From Parabacteroides acidifaciens (GTDB lineage Bacteria; Bacteroidota; Bacteroidia; Bacteroidales; Tannerellaceae), in assembly GCF_003363715.1 (NCBI RefSeq), contig NZ_QREV01000015.1, positions 31,594 through 95,593 of the forward strand: a stretch of DNA of 64,000 nucleotides, written 5' to 3'. Each line of letters starts with the position of its first letter. Within the stretch, counting starts at the first letter, position 1. Shown here in pieces: positions 1-9,387 of this stretch. Position numbers and translations under genes: made by a program. The notes below the pieces were generated by a model. That model saw only the letters and a program-made list of their open reading frames with translations, had not been told where the DNA came from and searched no databases.

Positions 1-217
1 CATCCATATTGAAAGTGATGATATTCTGGAAAGAGATCACTCCCTGTTTGTTCAGTTCGATCAGGTTCTTATACATGCCTAAAGGAGAAGAGCCGGTAGG
101 CAAGCCCAATACAAATGGTTTCTCTGCTGTTGGATTAGCTTTCTTAATCTTTGCAGCTACATAATTGGCAGCCCACTTTGAGAGTTGCTCGTAATCAGGT
201 TCAATAATTAGTCTCAT
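1..217 (-). CDS. nagB: glucosamine-6-phosphate deaminase, N-terminal part (runs off the left edge)
   Basis: Only the first 72 codons are present; the rest lies outside the window. The translation starts MRLIIEPDYEQLSKWAA and contains FVLGLPTGSSPLGMY, the phosphate-binding loop typical of NagB and related sugar-phosphate isomerases. NagB converts glucosamine-6-phosphate to fructose-6-phosphate and ammonia in the cytoplasm, feeding amino sugars into glycolysis. This fits a bacterium that eats host glycans. The start is the ATG at 217. The family assignment is firm for this fragment, but the catalytic residues further along cannot be checked. Confidence 0.88.
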   Translation of the reverse strand, partial: MRLIIEPDYEQLSKWAANYVAAKIKKANPTAEKPFVLGLPTGSSPLGMYKNLIELNKQGVISFQNIITFNMD

Positions 218-292
218 AATGCTTTTTTTAATTTAGTTCTTTCGTTCCTAAAAGTAATATCTTTATTCTTTCCAACCAAGAATTTTCAATTC

Positions 293-1489
293 TCAATTCT
301 CTTTTTTCAATTTTTCAGCCATTGCTTCTCCCAAAGCCCAGCACTCTGCATATTTATCAGCATTCAAAGCCTGCTTTTGCTCGACCGGAACACCGACAAC
401 TTCCCATTTCATCTTCTCGCCGAAAGCAGCCAGATTCTTTACTGCCGCACCCGCCCAGGTGAAAGAGCCGAAATATCCGTACAGACGGTTCTTCACTTCG
501 CGCGTTTCGATCTTATCGAGGATCGATTCTATTTCTGGGAACAGGCGGTTGCTGTAAGTCGGACTACCGATGATCAGGCCTTTATACTTGAAAATATCTT
601 TCAACACATAAGAAGCGGGGCTTTTGCTGACATTGTGCATCACGATGTTCTTCACACCGTTCGCAGCTAAAGATGCTGCAATCGCTTCTGCCATCTGCTC
701 GGTATTGCCATACATACTGCCATATACGATCGCGACACCATCTTCACCTTCATAACGGCTCATGCGGTCATAGATATCAATCGCTTTTGCCGCATATTCA
801 CGCCACACCGGGCCATGAGTCGAACAGATCGTCTGGATATCCAACGCCGACAGTTTCTGCAAAGCACGCTGCACGGGATTTCCATATTTACCGACAATAT
901 TGGAATAATAGCGGATCATCTCCTCCCAATAATGTTCCACATTCATTTCCGAATCGATCACACCGCCGTCCAATGTCCCGTACGTCCCGAAAGCATCTGC
1001 CGAAAAAAGGATTTTATCCGTCGAATCATAAGTGACCATCACCTCCGGCCAGTGCACCATCGGAGCCATATAGAATGACAACTGATGACGGCCTATGCTC
1101 AACGTATCGCCTTCTTTCACTTCATACAACCCGGTTGTAATGTTATGATAGCCGGCCAACATTCCGAAAGTCTGCTTGTTCCCGATGATCTGCACATCCG
1201 GATATTGCTGGCGCAACAAACGGATACTGCCCGCATGATCGGGTTCCATATGGTTCACGATCAGATAGTCCAAAGAACGTCCGTCAAGTGCATCCGCAAT
1301 CTTTTTCAGGAAAATATCGGAATAACATACATCCACCGTATCGACCAGGACCGTCTTTTCGTCCACGATCAGATAGGAATTATAAGACACACCGTAAGGC
1401 AAAGGCCACATATTCTCAAAAAGAGCTTTCTGCCGGTCGTTTACACCTACGTAGTAAACTTTATCTGCTATTTCTTTTAATTTGTACAT
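293..1489 (-). CDS. flavodiiron protein (A-type flavoprotein, O2/NO reductase)
   Basis: 398 residues, the usual length for a two-domain flavodiiron protein. Residues 1-245 form a metallo-beta-lactamase-like domain with the diiron-binding pattern H80-x-E82-x-D84-H85, later histidines in MVHWPEV and CSTHGPVW, and the aspartate in FSADAFGTYG. From about residue 250 a flavodoxin domain begins with the FMN loop IVYGSMYGNTEQMA. These enzymes reduce oxygen to water, or nitric oxide to nitrous oxide, in the cytoplasm of anaerobes, taking electrons from rubredoxin. No rubredoxin gene is visible next to it. It stands alone between nagB and lgt on the same strand; the spacer to lgt is a short AT-rich repeat. 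Confidence 0.93.
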   Translation of the reverse strand: MYKLKEIADKVYYVGVNDRQKALFENMWPLPYGVSYNSYLIVDEKTVLVDTVDVCYSDIFLKKIADALDGRSLDYLIVNHMEPDHAGSIRLLRQQYPDVQIIGNKQTFGMLAGYHNITTGLYEVKEGDTLSIGRHQLSFYMAPMVHWPEVMVTYDSTDKILFSADAFGTYGTLDGGVIDSEMNVEHYWEEMIRYYSNIVGKYGNPVQRALQKLSALDIQTICSTHGPVWREYAAKAIDIYDRMSRYEGEDGVAIVYGSMYGNTEQMAEAIAASLAANGVKNIVMHNVSKSPASYVLKDIFKYKGLIIGSPTYSNRLFPEIESILDKIETREVKNRLYGYFGSFTWAGAAVKNLAAFGEKMKWEVVGVPVEQKQALNADKYAECWALGEAMAEKLKKEN

Positions 1490-1497
1490 CTTGTTAA

Positions 1498-1528
1498 TTG
1501 AAAGTTGAAAATTGAAAATTGAAAGTTA
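1498..1528. repeat. AT-rich short tandem repeat (TTGAAAAT-like units)
   Basis: Four imperfect units of TTGAAAGT/TTGAAAAT fill the spacer between the flavodiiron gene and lgt. Similar short units occur at about 280-315, 17543-17573 and 20362-20385, always in spacers at gene ends. No function can be inferred; they look like slippage-generated spacer DNA. Confidence 0.6.
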
Positions 1529-2359
1529 AGACTTGGGAGACACATCTCCTTTCTTCAGTGCACGCCATACGAAGTAGATCCCGGCTAAAACAAACGGAAT
1601 ACTGAGCCACTGCCCCATATTCAGCATCATATTAGCCTCAAACTCTTCCTGATTGTTTTTCAGGAACTCGATGAAAAAGCGCGAACCGAATACACAAATC
1701 ATAAATACGCCAAAGATAAGTCCTTCCTTTTTCCAGGCATTCCTTTTGAAATAAAGCCACATACAGATAGCGAACGTCACTAAATAAGCACCCGCCTCAT
1801 AAAGCTGTGTCGGATGGCTGGGAACGGTGAAGATAGGCTCCGCCCCTCTTTTCCAGGCGTGTAAATTCTCAATAAAGCGGAAACCCCACGGCAAGTCGGT
1901 GGGATGTCCGTATATTTCATGATTCATCAAATTACCCAAACGGATCATAGCCGCAACAAGGCCGGTCGGAACAACCAGCTTATCGAATGTCCAAAGCATA
2001 CTGCGATGACTGACCCGCTTGGAATAAAAGTAGACAGCTATAATTATACCCAACGTTCCCCCGTGGCTGGCGAGTCCTCCTTCCCATATCTTCAGTATTT
2101 CGATCGGGTGGGCAAGATAATATTCCGGAGCATAGAACAGGCAATGTCCCAGGCGGGCACCAATGACAGTCCCTAACATCGTATAAATCAGCAGGGAGTC
2201 GATCCATGCCGGATTGAGTTTTTCTCTTTTCCACATCTTCTCCACAATCTTGTAACCGATCAGGAATCCGATGGCGAATGCCAATCCATACCAGCGTATT
2301 TCACGCGAACCAATGGAAAAGATGGCGGGGTCAGCCGTCCAGGTAATAAAATCAAGCAT
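1526..2359 (-). CDS. lgt: prolipoprotein diacylglyceryl transferase
   Basis: 277 residues, a normal length for Lgt. It is an inner-membrane enzyme with about seven hydrophobic segments. It transfers diacylglycerol from phosphatidylglycerol to the lipobox cysteine of preprolipoproteins, the first step of lipoprotein maturation. Diagnostic motifs are GARLGHCLFY near residue 85, and RLGNLMNHEIYG near residue 140, which matches the Lgt signature (R-x-G-N-x-x-N-x-E). Its substrates would include the many lipobox proteins in this window. It is followed downstream by the flavodiiron gene and preceded by ddh with a 15-bp gap, so co-transcription with ddh is likely. Confidence 0.96.
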   Translation of the reverse strand: MLDFITWTADPAIFSIGSREIRWYGLAFAIGFLIGYKIVEKMWKREKLNPAWIDSLLIYTMLGTVIGARLGHCLFYAPEYYLAHPIEILKIWEGGLASHGGTLGIIIAVYFYSKRVSHRSMLWTFDKLVVPTGLVAAMIRLGNLMNHEIYGHPTDLPWGFRFIENLHAWKRGAEPIFTVPSHPTQLYEAGAYLVTFAICMWLYFKRNAWKKEGLIFGVFMICVFGSRFFIEFLKNNQEEFEANMMLNMGQWLSIPFVLAGIYFVWRALKKGDVSPKS

Positions 2360-2374
2360 AATCTTTTCTAATTG

Positions 2375-3271
2375 TTAAACAAGGTGTTTAATCAAGTCTT
2401 CTCTGTCGCCATAAAGCATATCGATCACCGGCAATTCGATCATCGTGTAAGCGCCGGGCTGCTGCTTGAAGCTTGCGCGGGCCACACAAACCAGAATCTG
2501 TGCAGTAAGAGCGGGGTTGTTGATCTTCATGTCGAACTCGATCAACTGGTTCTGTGTCTTACCGGAAACGCCTTTGCGAACGAGGTTTACACCATGTCCC
2601 ATATCTTTCAGGTCATCCACACAATCGACCTGGATCACATGCGTTTCGTCGTGTACAAAATAGTCGTCCGCCTTGATAGCAGCAGCAACCTTATCGAATT
2701 CATATCCTTCTTTCACTTCGATATAAACCATACGGCGGTGAACACCTGTTCCCATCGGGATTGTCATAGACAGGGCAGCCTTTACGCCTTCGATCGCTTT
2801 AACGGCAACCGTATGTCCCATACTCATACCCGGTCCGAAGTTTGTATATGTAATGCCTTTCGGAACGATAGCCTGCAACAACGCACGAACGATAGAGTCG
2901 CTTCCCGGGTCCCATCCGGCAGAGATTACCGCCACGGTATTATGAGCCTTGGCCACAGCGTCCAGCGAACGGCGCAAGTCGACAATACTTCCGTGAATAT
3001 CGAAGCTATCCACCGTATTGATACCTAAAGAAAGGATTTCTTTGGCATACGTTTCAACGCTACGGGTCGGAGTCGCCAAAACAGCAACGTCCACTTTATC
3101 CAGTTTTGTGATATTATCAGTGACAGTGTACCCTTTCAATTCGTCCGGAATATCATTCGGATTACGACGTACAACACCTGCTACTTCAAAATCAGGAGCA
3201 GCTTCCAGGGCCTCTAATACATACTTCCCAATATTGCCATATCCAACAATGGCAGCTCTAATCTTTTTCAT
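2375..3271 (-). CDS. ddh: meso-diaminopimelate D-dehydrogenase
   Basis: 298 residues. The N-terminus MKKIRAAIVGYGNIGKYV is the NADP-binding Rossmann loop. The family's substrate region follows, with SAGWDPGSDSIVRAL near residue 115 and FGPGMSMGHTVAVKAI. The enzyme reductively aminates L-2-amino-6-oxopimelate to meso-diaminopimelate in one step, the dehydrogenase shortcut of lysine and peptidoglycan synthesis used by many Bacteroidota. It lies just upstream of lgt and has a clear promoter (3300-3330). A generic Gfo/Idh/MocA oxidoreductase is the alternative reading, but the motifs and length favour Ddh. Confidence 0.93.
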   Translation of the reverse strand: MKKIRAAIVGYGNIGKYVLEALEAAPDFEVAGVVRRNPNDIPDELKGYTVTDNITKLDKVDVAVLATPTRSVETYAKEILSLGINTVDSFDIHGSIVDLRRSLDAVAKAHNTVAVISAGWDPGSDSIVRALLQAIVPKGITYTNFGPGMSMGHTVAVKAIEGVKAALSMTIPMGTGVHRRMVYIEVKEGYEFDKVAAAIKADDYFVHDETHVIQVDCVDDLKDMGHGVNLVRKGVSGKTQNQLIEFDMKINNPALTAQILVCVARASFKQQPGAYTMIELPVIDMLYGDREDLIKHLV

Positions 3272-3299
3272 ACTTTAGTTTTTACTTTTTCTTCAGCCA

Positions 3300-3330
3300 C
3301 AAAAGTAGTTATAATTAAGGGATTGACAAA
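3300..3330 (-). promoter_or_regulatory. Bacteroidota-type promoter for ddh-lgt
   Basis: Read on the minus strand, TTTG (3330-3327) is followed after 19 nt by TACTTTTG (3307-3300), matching the TTTG / TAnnTTTG promoter of Bacteroidota. The expected transcription start is about 3293, giving a leader of roughly 22 nt before the ddh ATG. Confidence 0.7.
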
Positions 3331-3518
3331 AGAGCAGCGTGTTGTTTTTGTTTAAATCCTATCCATTCACTCTTTCATTATGCTAATCTTGAACAGAGAT
3401 AGAATATCAAAACTGACAATTTTGTTAATCATATATCTTTCGGCGGTAATGGAAGATATTATTTGATCATAACAAAATATAATACTTTGCATAGAGATAT
3501 GCGAAAGAATGTATAAGT

Positions 3519-6161
3519 TTACAGCAACTTAAAACGTACCCTGAGCAATATCTCTCCGGGACGTAAATCGTACTCGGTATAATAGCGCCCCGTCTCATTA
3601 AAGACAGTCGATACATACCGACGGGTATTAAAGAGGTTCGTATAATCCAAACGGAACTCCACTGTTTTCAAGGTATAAGACAGGTTCAGATCGGCAAACC
3701 ACATATTGCGGCTTCCGGAACGAATCGCGTCATTGTAGAAATGCTCGCACGACAAGCCTGCGATCAATTCCTTAACAGGTAACCAGTTGAATGATAACCG
3801 CTGGGAAAGTAAACAGACAGGAGCAACAGGCAACTCGCTCTCCTGAAACAGGCTTTTATTCCATGTTCCCCGGATTTTATAATCAAAGATTACTTTTCGA
3901 TTCAATTTCGCATGAAACGAACCACCCAACGAAACGGCATGAGACCGATAACCGGAAATCATCCCTTGCAAAATCTGTAAAGAACGATTATAACGGTAGT
4001 CGGCCTTCAACGAAAACGAAGATTTTATCGCATCCAGGTCTTTTCCTATCACAAAGTCAGAAAAAAGCGACTGGATATTGTTGGGATGCTGCAATGTCGA
4101 CTTGCGCATCAAAATTCCTTCATACAGATATTCGCTCAGCAAACGAGAACGCGTATGCGTATAATAAGTCGTGAAAGAACCGAACATAGAAGAAAACGGA
4201 CTCTTATAATCCAATATCCACCAAAGCGTATGTTGCTTCTGCCGGTCGCGTATCCCGTCATTCCGCAAAAGCTCCCGGTACGAAGTCATGACACTTCCGG
4301 TATAAGCCTCTTCTATTCCCGAAACCTCTTGAGAAAACGAATAATTTAAGGAAGAAGACAGATAAGCCGAAATCCGTTGTTCCAATACCAGAAACGGCTC
4401 CACAAAAAGATAATGGGAAGCATGCGTCTTCTCTCCGACTATATTGTCCCGCTCACGGACCAACAGATAGCGAACCGGACAAAACAGATGGAAATTCGTG
4501 TTAGACCCTAATGTAAAACTATGCGCAAGATGAAGTTTCCATTCATACGATTCCCGTTTCAGGTCATTCGAGAGCGAGTCTCCTCCAGCCGTTTCCACCG
4601 TGTTATCCACAAGCAGCAGATTACTCTTCAAATGTTGGATACGGACATTAAAGTCCAATGAATAATTTTGCACCACCGCCCCTTTCCGGCCATACGTAAA
4701 CGAGTTGGCCGCAGTAAAATCTTTCATCCGGGCTTTTTGTTTCATCCAAGCCATCTCCGATGTGGCAGGCGGCAATATTCCGTCATACAAAACAGGAGAA
4801 ACCTCCAATGTTTGCGACATATCTTTATAACCGGCAAACGACGTTACCTTAAACATATGCTGCTCGTTCGTTTTCACCCATTCAAACTGATTACTAAGTC
4901 CATATATAGGATTATCCAGATGCTCACGAATCGAGTCACCGGTAAAAATACGGCCGTTTTCCTTATCCCACCGTCCTTCCGCCTTAATCCGGTCTTTCAA
5001 ATAGAAATCATCCGTATTCGCGTTCAGTTCCACATTGGCATCCATCCGGTTCTGATACAATCGGGAAAAGTTACACTCCCTTATTTTCAAACAACTGTCG
5101 CCCGGCAGGTAATAATCAGTTTCCGTACTGTTCTCCCTCTTCGGTTCGTCATAAGCATAATGGACATTCGTACTTAAAGTATAATGGTTTTTCAATGCCT
5201 GCAAATGATTCACCGTTCCAATATGCGCATCGTTAAAAAGATACCGCTGCTGACTCACTGCCGGTAACGCTGGCTTTAAAACGTGGAAAATATCCAAGTT
5301 TCGGACTTCCGGCTCCAAACTATATAAGCTATTCAATTCGCCGGTAACGTCCCTCCCGGAGTTATCTCCCTTATAAACAGCCAAATCCTGTATCTTTTTA
5401 GAGAAATACATGCCCACCAGTTCATTACTTAGCAATAACGGTGAAGCCCCAGCCCCCAATTGTGCGGTAGCCAGAACGACACCTTTGGCCGACTTTTTTA
5501 ATTTCAGATTTATAGCAGCATCAGATGAAGGCTCATAGTCCTTCAGTGCTTTGACCGGCTGATGTTTCTGCAGGACTTGCACAGTCGCAATATCATTCGG
5601 ATTCAGATTATTGGTCGCAATCCCATACCGGTCTTTCAATAAATCCATATCCTCTATATAGAAACGGTTGATCGGATTATTCTGGTAAAGAATCATCCCA
5701 TTATCCAAGACCTGTATCCCCGGCATCTTCCGGAGTACATCTTTCAGCGTCCGGTCCGTCTCGTCCGTAAATCGTTCCACATTATAATTCAGTGTATCTC
5801 CGGACTCATTGATTTTTGGAGCAACCACAATGACCTCCTTAATTGAAATCACCTCATCCCCCACCACGAAATTAATCGTCTGGCTTTCATTTGCAATATC
5901 TTTTACCACTTTCTTTAGGTTAAAACCCGCAACCGCCAAAATGAGGCTATCCTGTTTCCCATTATAAACAATCTGATATTCCCCCTTTTCATCCGATTGG
6001 GTATAAGCCAAAATCCGATTACTCCTAAGCGCATAAAGACTGACAGTCGCAGCATCTACGGCTTGTCCGGCTTTCTTATCCGTAATAGTTCCTCTGATCA
6101 GGGTTTGTGAAGATAAAGAAGATACCAGAAAAAGGCAATATAGTACACACCGGGACTTCAT
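3519..6161 (-). CDS. outer-membrane beta-barrel, TonB-receptor-like (GLPGLI partner)
   Basis: 880 residues. A signal peptide (about 1-18) is followed by a carboxypeptidase-regulatory-like domain (about 20-110, LIRGTITDKKAG to EVIVVAP), then a plug-like region containing LKDVLRKMPGIQVLDNGMIL and FYIEDMDLL. A long aromatic-rich barrel follows to the C-terminus, which ends in alternating strands and a terminal hydrophobic LLRVRFKLL. There is no N-terminal STN domain, so it is not a sigma-signalling SusC. It overlaps the upstream GLPGLI gene by 4 bp, so the two are made together. No SusD partner is present, so it is probably not a glycan importer. The substrate is unknown; a peptide or protein-export role is possible. 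Confidence 0.8.
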   Translation of the reverse strand: MKSRCVLYCLFLVSSLSSQTLIRGTITDKKAGQAVDAATVSLYALRSNRILAYTQSDEKGEYQIVYNGKQDSLILAVAGFNLKKVVKDIANESQTINFVVGDEVISIKEVIVVAPKINESGDTLNYNVERFTDETDRTLKDVLRKMPGIQVLDNGMILYQNNPINRFYIEDMDLLKDRYGIATNNLNPNDIATVQVLQKHQPVKALKDYEPSSDAAINLKLKKSAKGVVLATAQLGAGASPLLLSNELVGMYFSKKIQDLAVYKGDNSGRDVTGELNSLYSLEPEVRNLDIFHVLKPALPAVSQQRYLFNDAHIGTVNHLQALKNHYTLSTNVHYAYDEPKRENSTETDYYLPGDSCLKIRECNFSRLYQNRMDANVELNANTDDFYLKDRIKAEGRWDKENGRIFTGDSIREHLDNPIYGLSNQFEWVKTNEQHMFKVTSFAGYKDMSQTLEVSPVLYDGILPPATSEMAWMKQKARMKDFTAANSFTYGRKGAVVQNYSLDFNVRIQHLKSNLLLVDNTVETAGGDSLSNDLKRESYEWKLHLAHSFTLGSNTNFHLFCPVRYLLVRERDNIVGEKTHASHYLFVEPFLVLEQRISAYLSSSLNYSFSQEVSGIEEAYTGSVMTSYRELLRNDGIRDRQKQHTLWWILDYKSPFSSMFGSFTTYYTHTRSRLLSEYLYEGILMRKSTLQHPNNIQSLFSDFVIGKDLDAIKSSFSLKADYRYNRSLQILQGMISGYRSHAVSLGGSFHAKLNRKVIFDYKIRGTWNKSLFQESELPVAPVCLLSQRLSFNWLPVKELIAGLSCEHFYNDAIRSGSRNMWFADLNLSYTLKTVEFRLDYTNLFNTRRYVSTVFNETGRYYTEYDLRPGEILLRVRFKLL

Positions 6162-7045
6162 TCCCGCTCCAGTTCGTCAAATATACGTTTATCAGCTTCG
6201 AAACTCATCGAGAAAGTACCGTCAGTACCTAAAAAATGTCGTTTATTGTTTTTCTTAAACGCTAACTTCCTTATTTGTTTTCTGTCGGTCGTCACATATT
6301 GGTCTTTGTTCATCGTAATAGGAAAAGAGTCCAGTTTTTGGAGCCCAATCGCCTGAAAGATAAATAGACCATCGTCAACCACAACTTTTAGAATAAGTCC
6401 CGGCAATCCATACAACTTCCAGGGACCATCTTGTAATGGGATATCCGGTGTGAACCAGGCAACATATCTCCTACCTCGAAAAGTAGTTTCCGCCTTTTGG
6501 GAGACATAGCCTAAAATGGTCATTGTATCTTCCTTCAACTCCCATGATTGGAGAGGTATCTCATCCATACATTTATACATTTCAGTAATAGAACCATCTA
6601 TGATGGTCGCTTTCTGCCTTTTTCTGTCTTTATACAACACGGCAGTCTCTCCCTTGCTCAGCAGTTCCCGATAATTCCCGTCGCCTTGCCCACGTAAAGC
6701 ATCGATTTCCCCTTTTGTCATATGTTGCCTAATCAACTTGACACGAGGTCTTAGCTTTTCACCCTCAGCCCTATCCAGAGAATCCCGCATAATACGGTTC
6801 TGATCATAATACACAGAATACTTCGGTCCTATATCCAAAGTAAAAGTATCAACCACCTGTTCTTTCACCCCCTCATTCAAACAATATTGGGTAAATTCAT
6901 ACCAGCAACGGAGAGACGCTTTATCCAGAATTTCTTTTTTCAGCTTTCCCTCTATTCTATCTGATGTGCTTTTAGACATCACAAATTGGGAGCACAAAGG
7001 ATTATTGATGACTACCAGAAAAATCAATAGGAATATGTTTTTCAT
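6158..7045 (-). CDS. GLPGLI family protein
   Basis: 295 residues with an N-terminal signal peptide (about 1-19) and the family-defining hexapeptide GLPGLI at residues 213-218 in the context GPWKLYGLPGLILKV. GLPGLI proteins are exported Bacteroidota proteins of unknown biochemical role. They are usually encoded directly before an outer-membrane barrel with a carboxypeptidase-regulatory domain, and that arrangement is seen here with a 4-bp overlap. The pairing suggests a periplasmic partner of the barrel, but this is inference from context. Family membership is secure from the motif and the domain layout. Confidence 0.88.
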   Translation of the reverse strand: MKNIFLLIFLVVINNPLCSQFVMSKSTSDRIEGKLKKEILDKASLRCWYEFTQYCLNEGVKEQVVDTFTLDIGPKYSVYYDQNRIMRDSLDRAEGEKLRPRVKLIRQHMTKGEIDALRGQGDGNYRELLSKGETAVLYKDRKRQKATIIDGSITEMYKCMDEIPLQSWELKEDTMTILGYVSQKAETTFRGRRYVAWFTPDIPLQDGPWKLYGLPGLILKVVVDDGLFIFQAIGLQKLDSFPITMNKDQYVTTDRKQIRKLAFKKNNKRHFLGTDGTFSMSFEADKRIFDELERE

Positions 7046-7292
7046 GCCATTGCTTATTTATGGTTTCTTTGTAAAGATAGGGACTATAAAATGATAAACA
7101 ATGACAAAATTCAACTTTGTTTTCAGAGAATCGGCAAATGAGTTGATATAATATACATTCCTGATATGCCATATTTTTACAATTTTGTCCTTTGAAACAA
7201 AAAGAGAGAGCCATGAACAGCAAACTACTATACGCCGAAGTGAATGGAAAAAGTTGTCCCGATATCCTATGTCCATTCACAAAATTAAGTTA

Positions 7293-7697
7293 TCATCCTT
7301 CGTATCTAAATCTCATATAATTACTTAACAATATATTTGAGACAATGATAATTAGAATATAAGACAGACAAAGTATATCCAGTTTTTTCTTCTTATCAAC
7401 AGTAAGGTTAGCGAATGTTGTATATAATTTTTTGCGCTTTTTCTTATTATAATAAATCAAATCTACAATTAATACGATTATACCTAAAACCAAATAAAAA
7501 TGTGAAATAGATAAGACTGCATTAATATACGTGGAATTTCCAATAGATATTCCACATATATCCATAATAGGAATAATCCCAAAAGATTGAAAAACAGAAA
7601 GTCCTACAATTGAATAAAAAGTAGGAGTTTTTTTCTCTTTTATCATCTTAGTATTCCACCAATATAATCGACAATACATATAATCAAAAAAGTTCAT
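7293..7697 (-). CDS. small membrane protein of unknown function
   Basis: 134 residues. Three hydrophobic stretches are visible: about 27-48 (FYSIVGLSVFQSFGIIPIMD), 58-82 (INAVLSISHFYLVLGIIVLI) and 108-126. Between them lies a very lysine-rich cytoplasmic-type loop. No family is recognised. It is the last gene of an AT-rich run of five small genes on the same strand that look like orphan immunity genes. Small multi-pass proteins are common in such islands and could protect against a membrane-acting toxin, but nothing in the sequence proves this. Confidence 0.6.
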   Translation of the reverse strand: MNFFDYMYCRLYWWNTKMIKEKKTPTFYSIVGLSVFQSFGIIPIMDICGISIGNSTYINAVLSISHFYLVLGIIVLIVDLIYYNKKKRKKLYTTFANLTVDKKKKLDILCLSYILIIIVSNILLSNYMRFRYEG

Positions 7698-7854
7698 ACT
7701 ATTTACTGTTTAGTTTTCATGTTTCTATTTACCTACTTGATTATCAATAGCATTTTAATATTCCAGGAGTAATCGCTTTTTCTATAACAGAAAGTGCAAT
7801 CGCTTTTATATTTTCAGACTGTGCCTAATAAATGATTTAAAATATCACAAATAA

Positions 7855-8391
7855 TCACTTATCTTTATAGCCTTTATATTTGAATGTATATCGGCCATAT
7901 TGCATACGATCAATTATATCAAGATAGGACATCACAGAACCGATCTCTACAGGTTGGATATCTTTAGTAAGCTTTCCTATCCGTATATGAGGTTCATTTA
8001 TATGCCAGACATACCAATTTTCAGCAGGATCTACCCATTCTATTTCTGTCGGAGAATGAACTATGCATTCTTGCGCAGTTCCAAACAAAATTTTTTTATA
8101 TTCTTCACTGCCTGTATCTTTTGATTTCCCCACCTTATACCAGGCATTATACACAACTCCAGATTTTAACACTGTATGGGCGTAAAACTCAACTTCATCC
8201 TTCACTATATCATCTATTTCCGGCTTATTATCCATTGGATAATGTGTCTTAAACACACGGATAACAGAGCTATTCAGTTGTTCCATATCACTAACGATAT
8301 ACTGGAAATATCTTTTATATCGGCCATCAATTTCTGAGCAAAAAACATCCCCTATCTTTGTTACTATTCGCTTTCTTCTTTCATCTTTCAT
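7855..8391 (-). CDS. hypothetical protein, possibly Imm26-like immunity protein
   Basis: 178 residues, no signal peptide, predicted cytoplasmic. The N-terminal part reads KIGDVFCSEIDGRYKRYFQY, which recalls the start of Imm26-type immunity proteins (a G-x-V-F, acidic-D-G-R-Y, aromatic-Q pattern). Further on are WYKVGKS and ENWYVWHINEP. Immunity proteins of this kind neutralise a cognate polymorphic toxin delivered by rival cells. No toxin gene is nearby. The gene is AT-rich compared with its housekeeping neighbours, consistent with acquisition. The Imm26 link is from memory of the family pattern and is tentative. Confidence 0.55.
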   Translation of the reverse strand: MKDERRKRIVTKIGDVFCSEIDGRYKRYFQYIVSDMEQLNSSVIRVFKTHYPMDNKPEIDDIVKDEVEFYAHTVLKSGVVYNAWYKVGKSKDTGSEEYKKILFGTAQECIVHSPTEIEWVDPAENWYVWHINEPHIRIGKLTKDIQPVEIGSVMSYLDIIDRMQYGRYTFKYKGYKDK

Positions 8392-8450
8392 ATCTTTATT
8401 TCTTTATTCCATACTATTTCCAGAATTTAGACCGTATTTCATTCCGCAAA

Positions 8451-8906
8451 CTAAATATTACACCCCATCTGGATAAAAAATGCTTTCATATCTTCATTAA
8501 ATCTTTTCTTGTCGAATTTCTTTATCGCTATTGGATACTTTAGCTCTTCAAGAAACCGCATCACTGTATTTGCAATAATATTATACCCCTCTTTTCTATC
8601 AGACACAATAAAAGCATCATAATTCAACACTAATTCACAAGAAAACAGTTTTGTTAATCGCACTTCTTCCACAGTGAGACCCTTCATACATTTATCTTTA
8701 TAATATTTAGGTCTTCTGGGGTTAAAAAAATTTTGAAATCCAGGACTAACACAGATCAAGCTAATATCATATTGAGCAACACTTTCAAGATATTCTTTTT
8801 TAAAGAAAAATTCTTTCATCTTTTGATCCAGAATATCCAAATCTTCACGCTTTGATGTTTTGTCAAACTCAACAGAAAGCACAGAGCAATTAATAGAAAT
8901 TTCCAT
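8451..8906 (-). CDS. hypothetical protein of the AT-rich immunity-like island
   Basis: 151 residues, soluble, no signal peptide. It starts MEISINCSVLSVEFDKTSKR and contains MKEFFFKKEYLESVAQYDISLICVSP in separate blocks, with alternating hydrophobic strands and lysine-rich helices. No family is recognised. Size, base composition and position match the other small genes around it. The 59-bp gap to the next gene and shared strand suggest one transcript. A role as an immunity protein is inferred only from context. Confidence 0.55.
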   Translation of the reverse strand: MEISINCSVLSVEFDKTSKREDLDILDQKMKEFFFKKEYLESVAQYDISLICVSPGFQNFFNPRRPKYYKDKCMKGLTVEEVRLTKLFSCELVLNYDAFIVSDRKEGYNIIANTVMRFLEELKYPIAIKKFDKKRFNEDMKAFFIQMGCNI

Positions 8907-8975
8907 ATATACTTATATAAATTAATCCTTAATCATTCTAATTTTCCAATTTCATTATGATCCGTACTTTTTTAA

Positions 8976-9386
8976 TCACAAACTATTATTTACTATTTCA
9001 ACATCATTTTCTGATATTATTTTAACACATCCTCCATTAGTAAAAATAGAATAACATTTCAATTTACACAATCTTTCCATTGAAATATAATTCTTCATTT
9101 CCTCTTTATATTCTATCAAGATCGGATCTTTATCATTTATTTCGGAAGATGATATATAATAATCACCTACTATATTATGATGTAAATCAATATAAGAACG
9201 ATGCACATTTCTAAAAACACACTTTACTTGCGTTTCAAAATCCAACAAGTTATCATCCTCAACATCAGCATCACAAATATTTAATACAAACTGAATTGAA
9301 TTACTATTTTCGACATCAGCAAAATTACATAATAAACTTTTTATCACTACATCATGATAAAAATAATCATAAAATAGATATTTCAT
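8976..9386 (-). CDS. hypothetical protein, immunity-like (HD-containing N-terminus)
   Basis: 136 residues, acidic, soluble. The N-terminus MKYLFYDYFYHDVVIKSLL has the aromatic-rich HD start seen in several small Bacteroidota proteins linked to polymorphic toxins. The middle part is a string of beta-strand-like segments (CKVFRN..YIDLHHNIVGDYYIS region). It begins one base after the upstream gene ends, so translation is probably coupled. No enzyme motif is visible. The function is unknown, and an immunity role is inferred from neighbours. Confidence 0.55.
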   Translation of the reverse strand: MKYLFYDYFYHDVVIKSLLCNFADVENSNSIQFVLNICDADVEDDNLLDFETQVKCVFRNVHRSYIDLHHNIVGDYYISSSEINDKDPILIEYKEEMKNYISMERLCKLKCYSIFTNGGCVKIISENDVEIVNNSL

Positions 9387-9387
9387 G

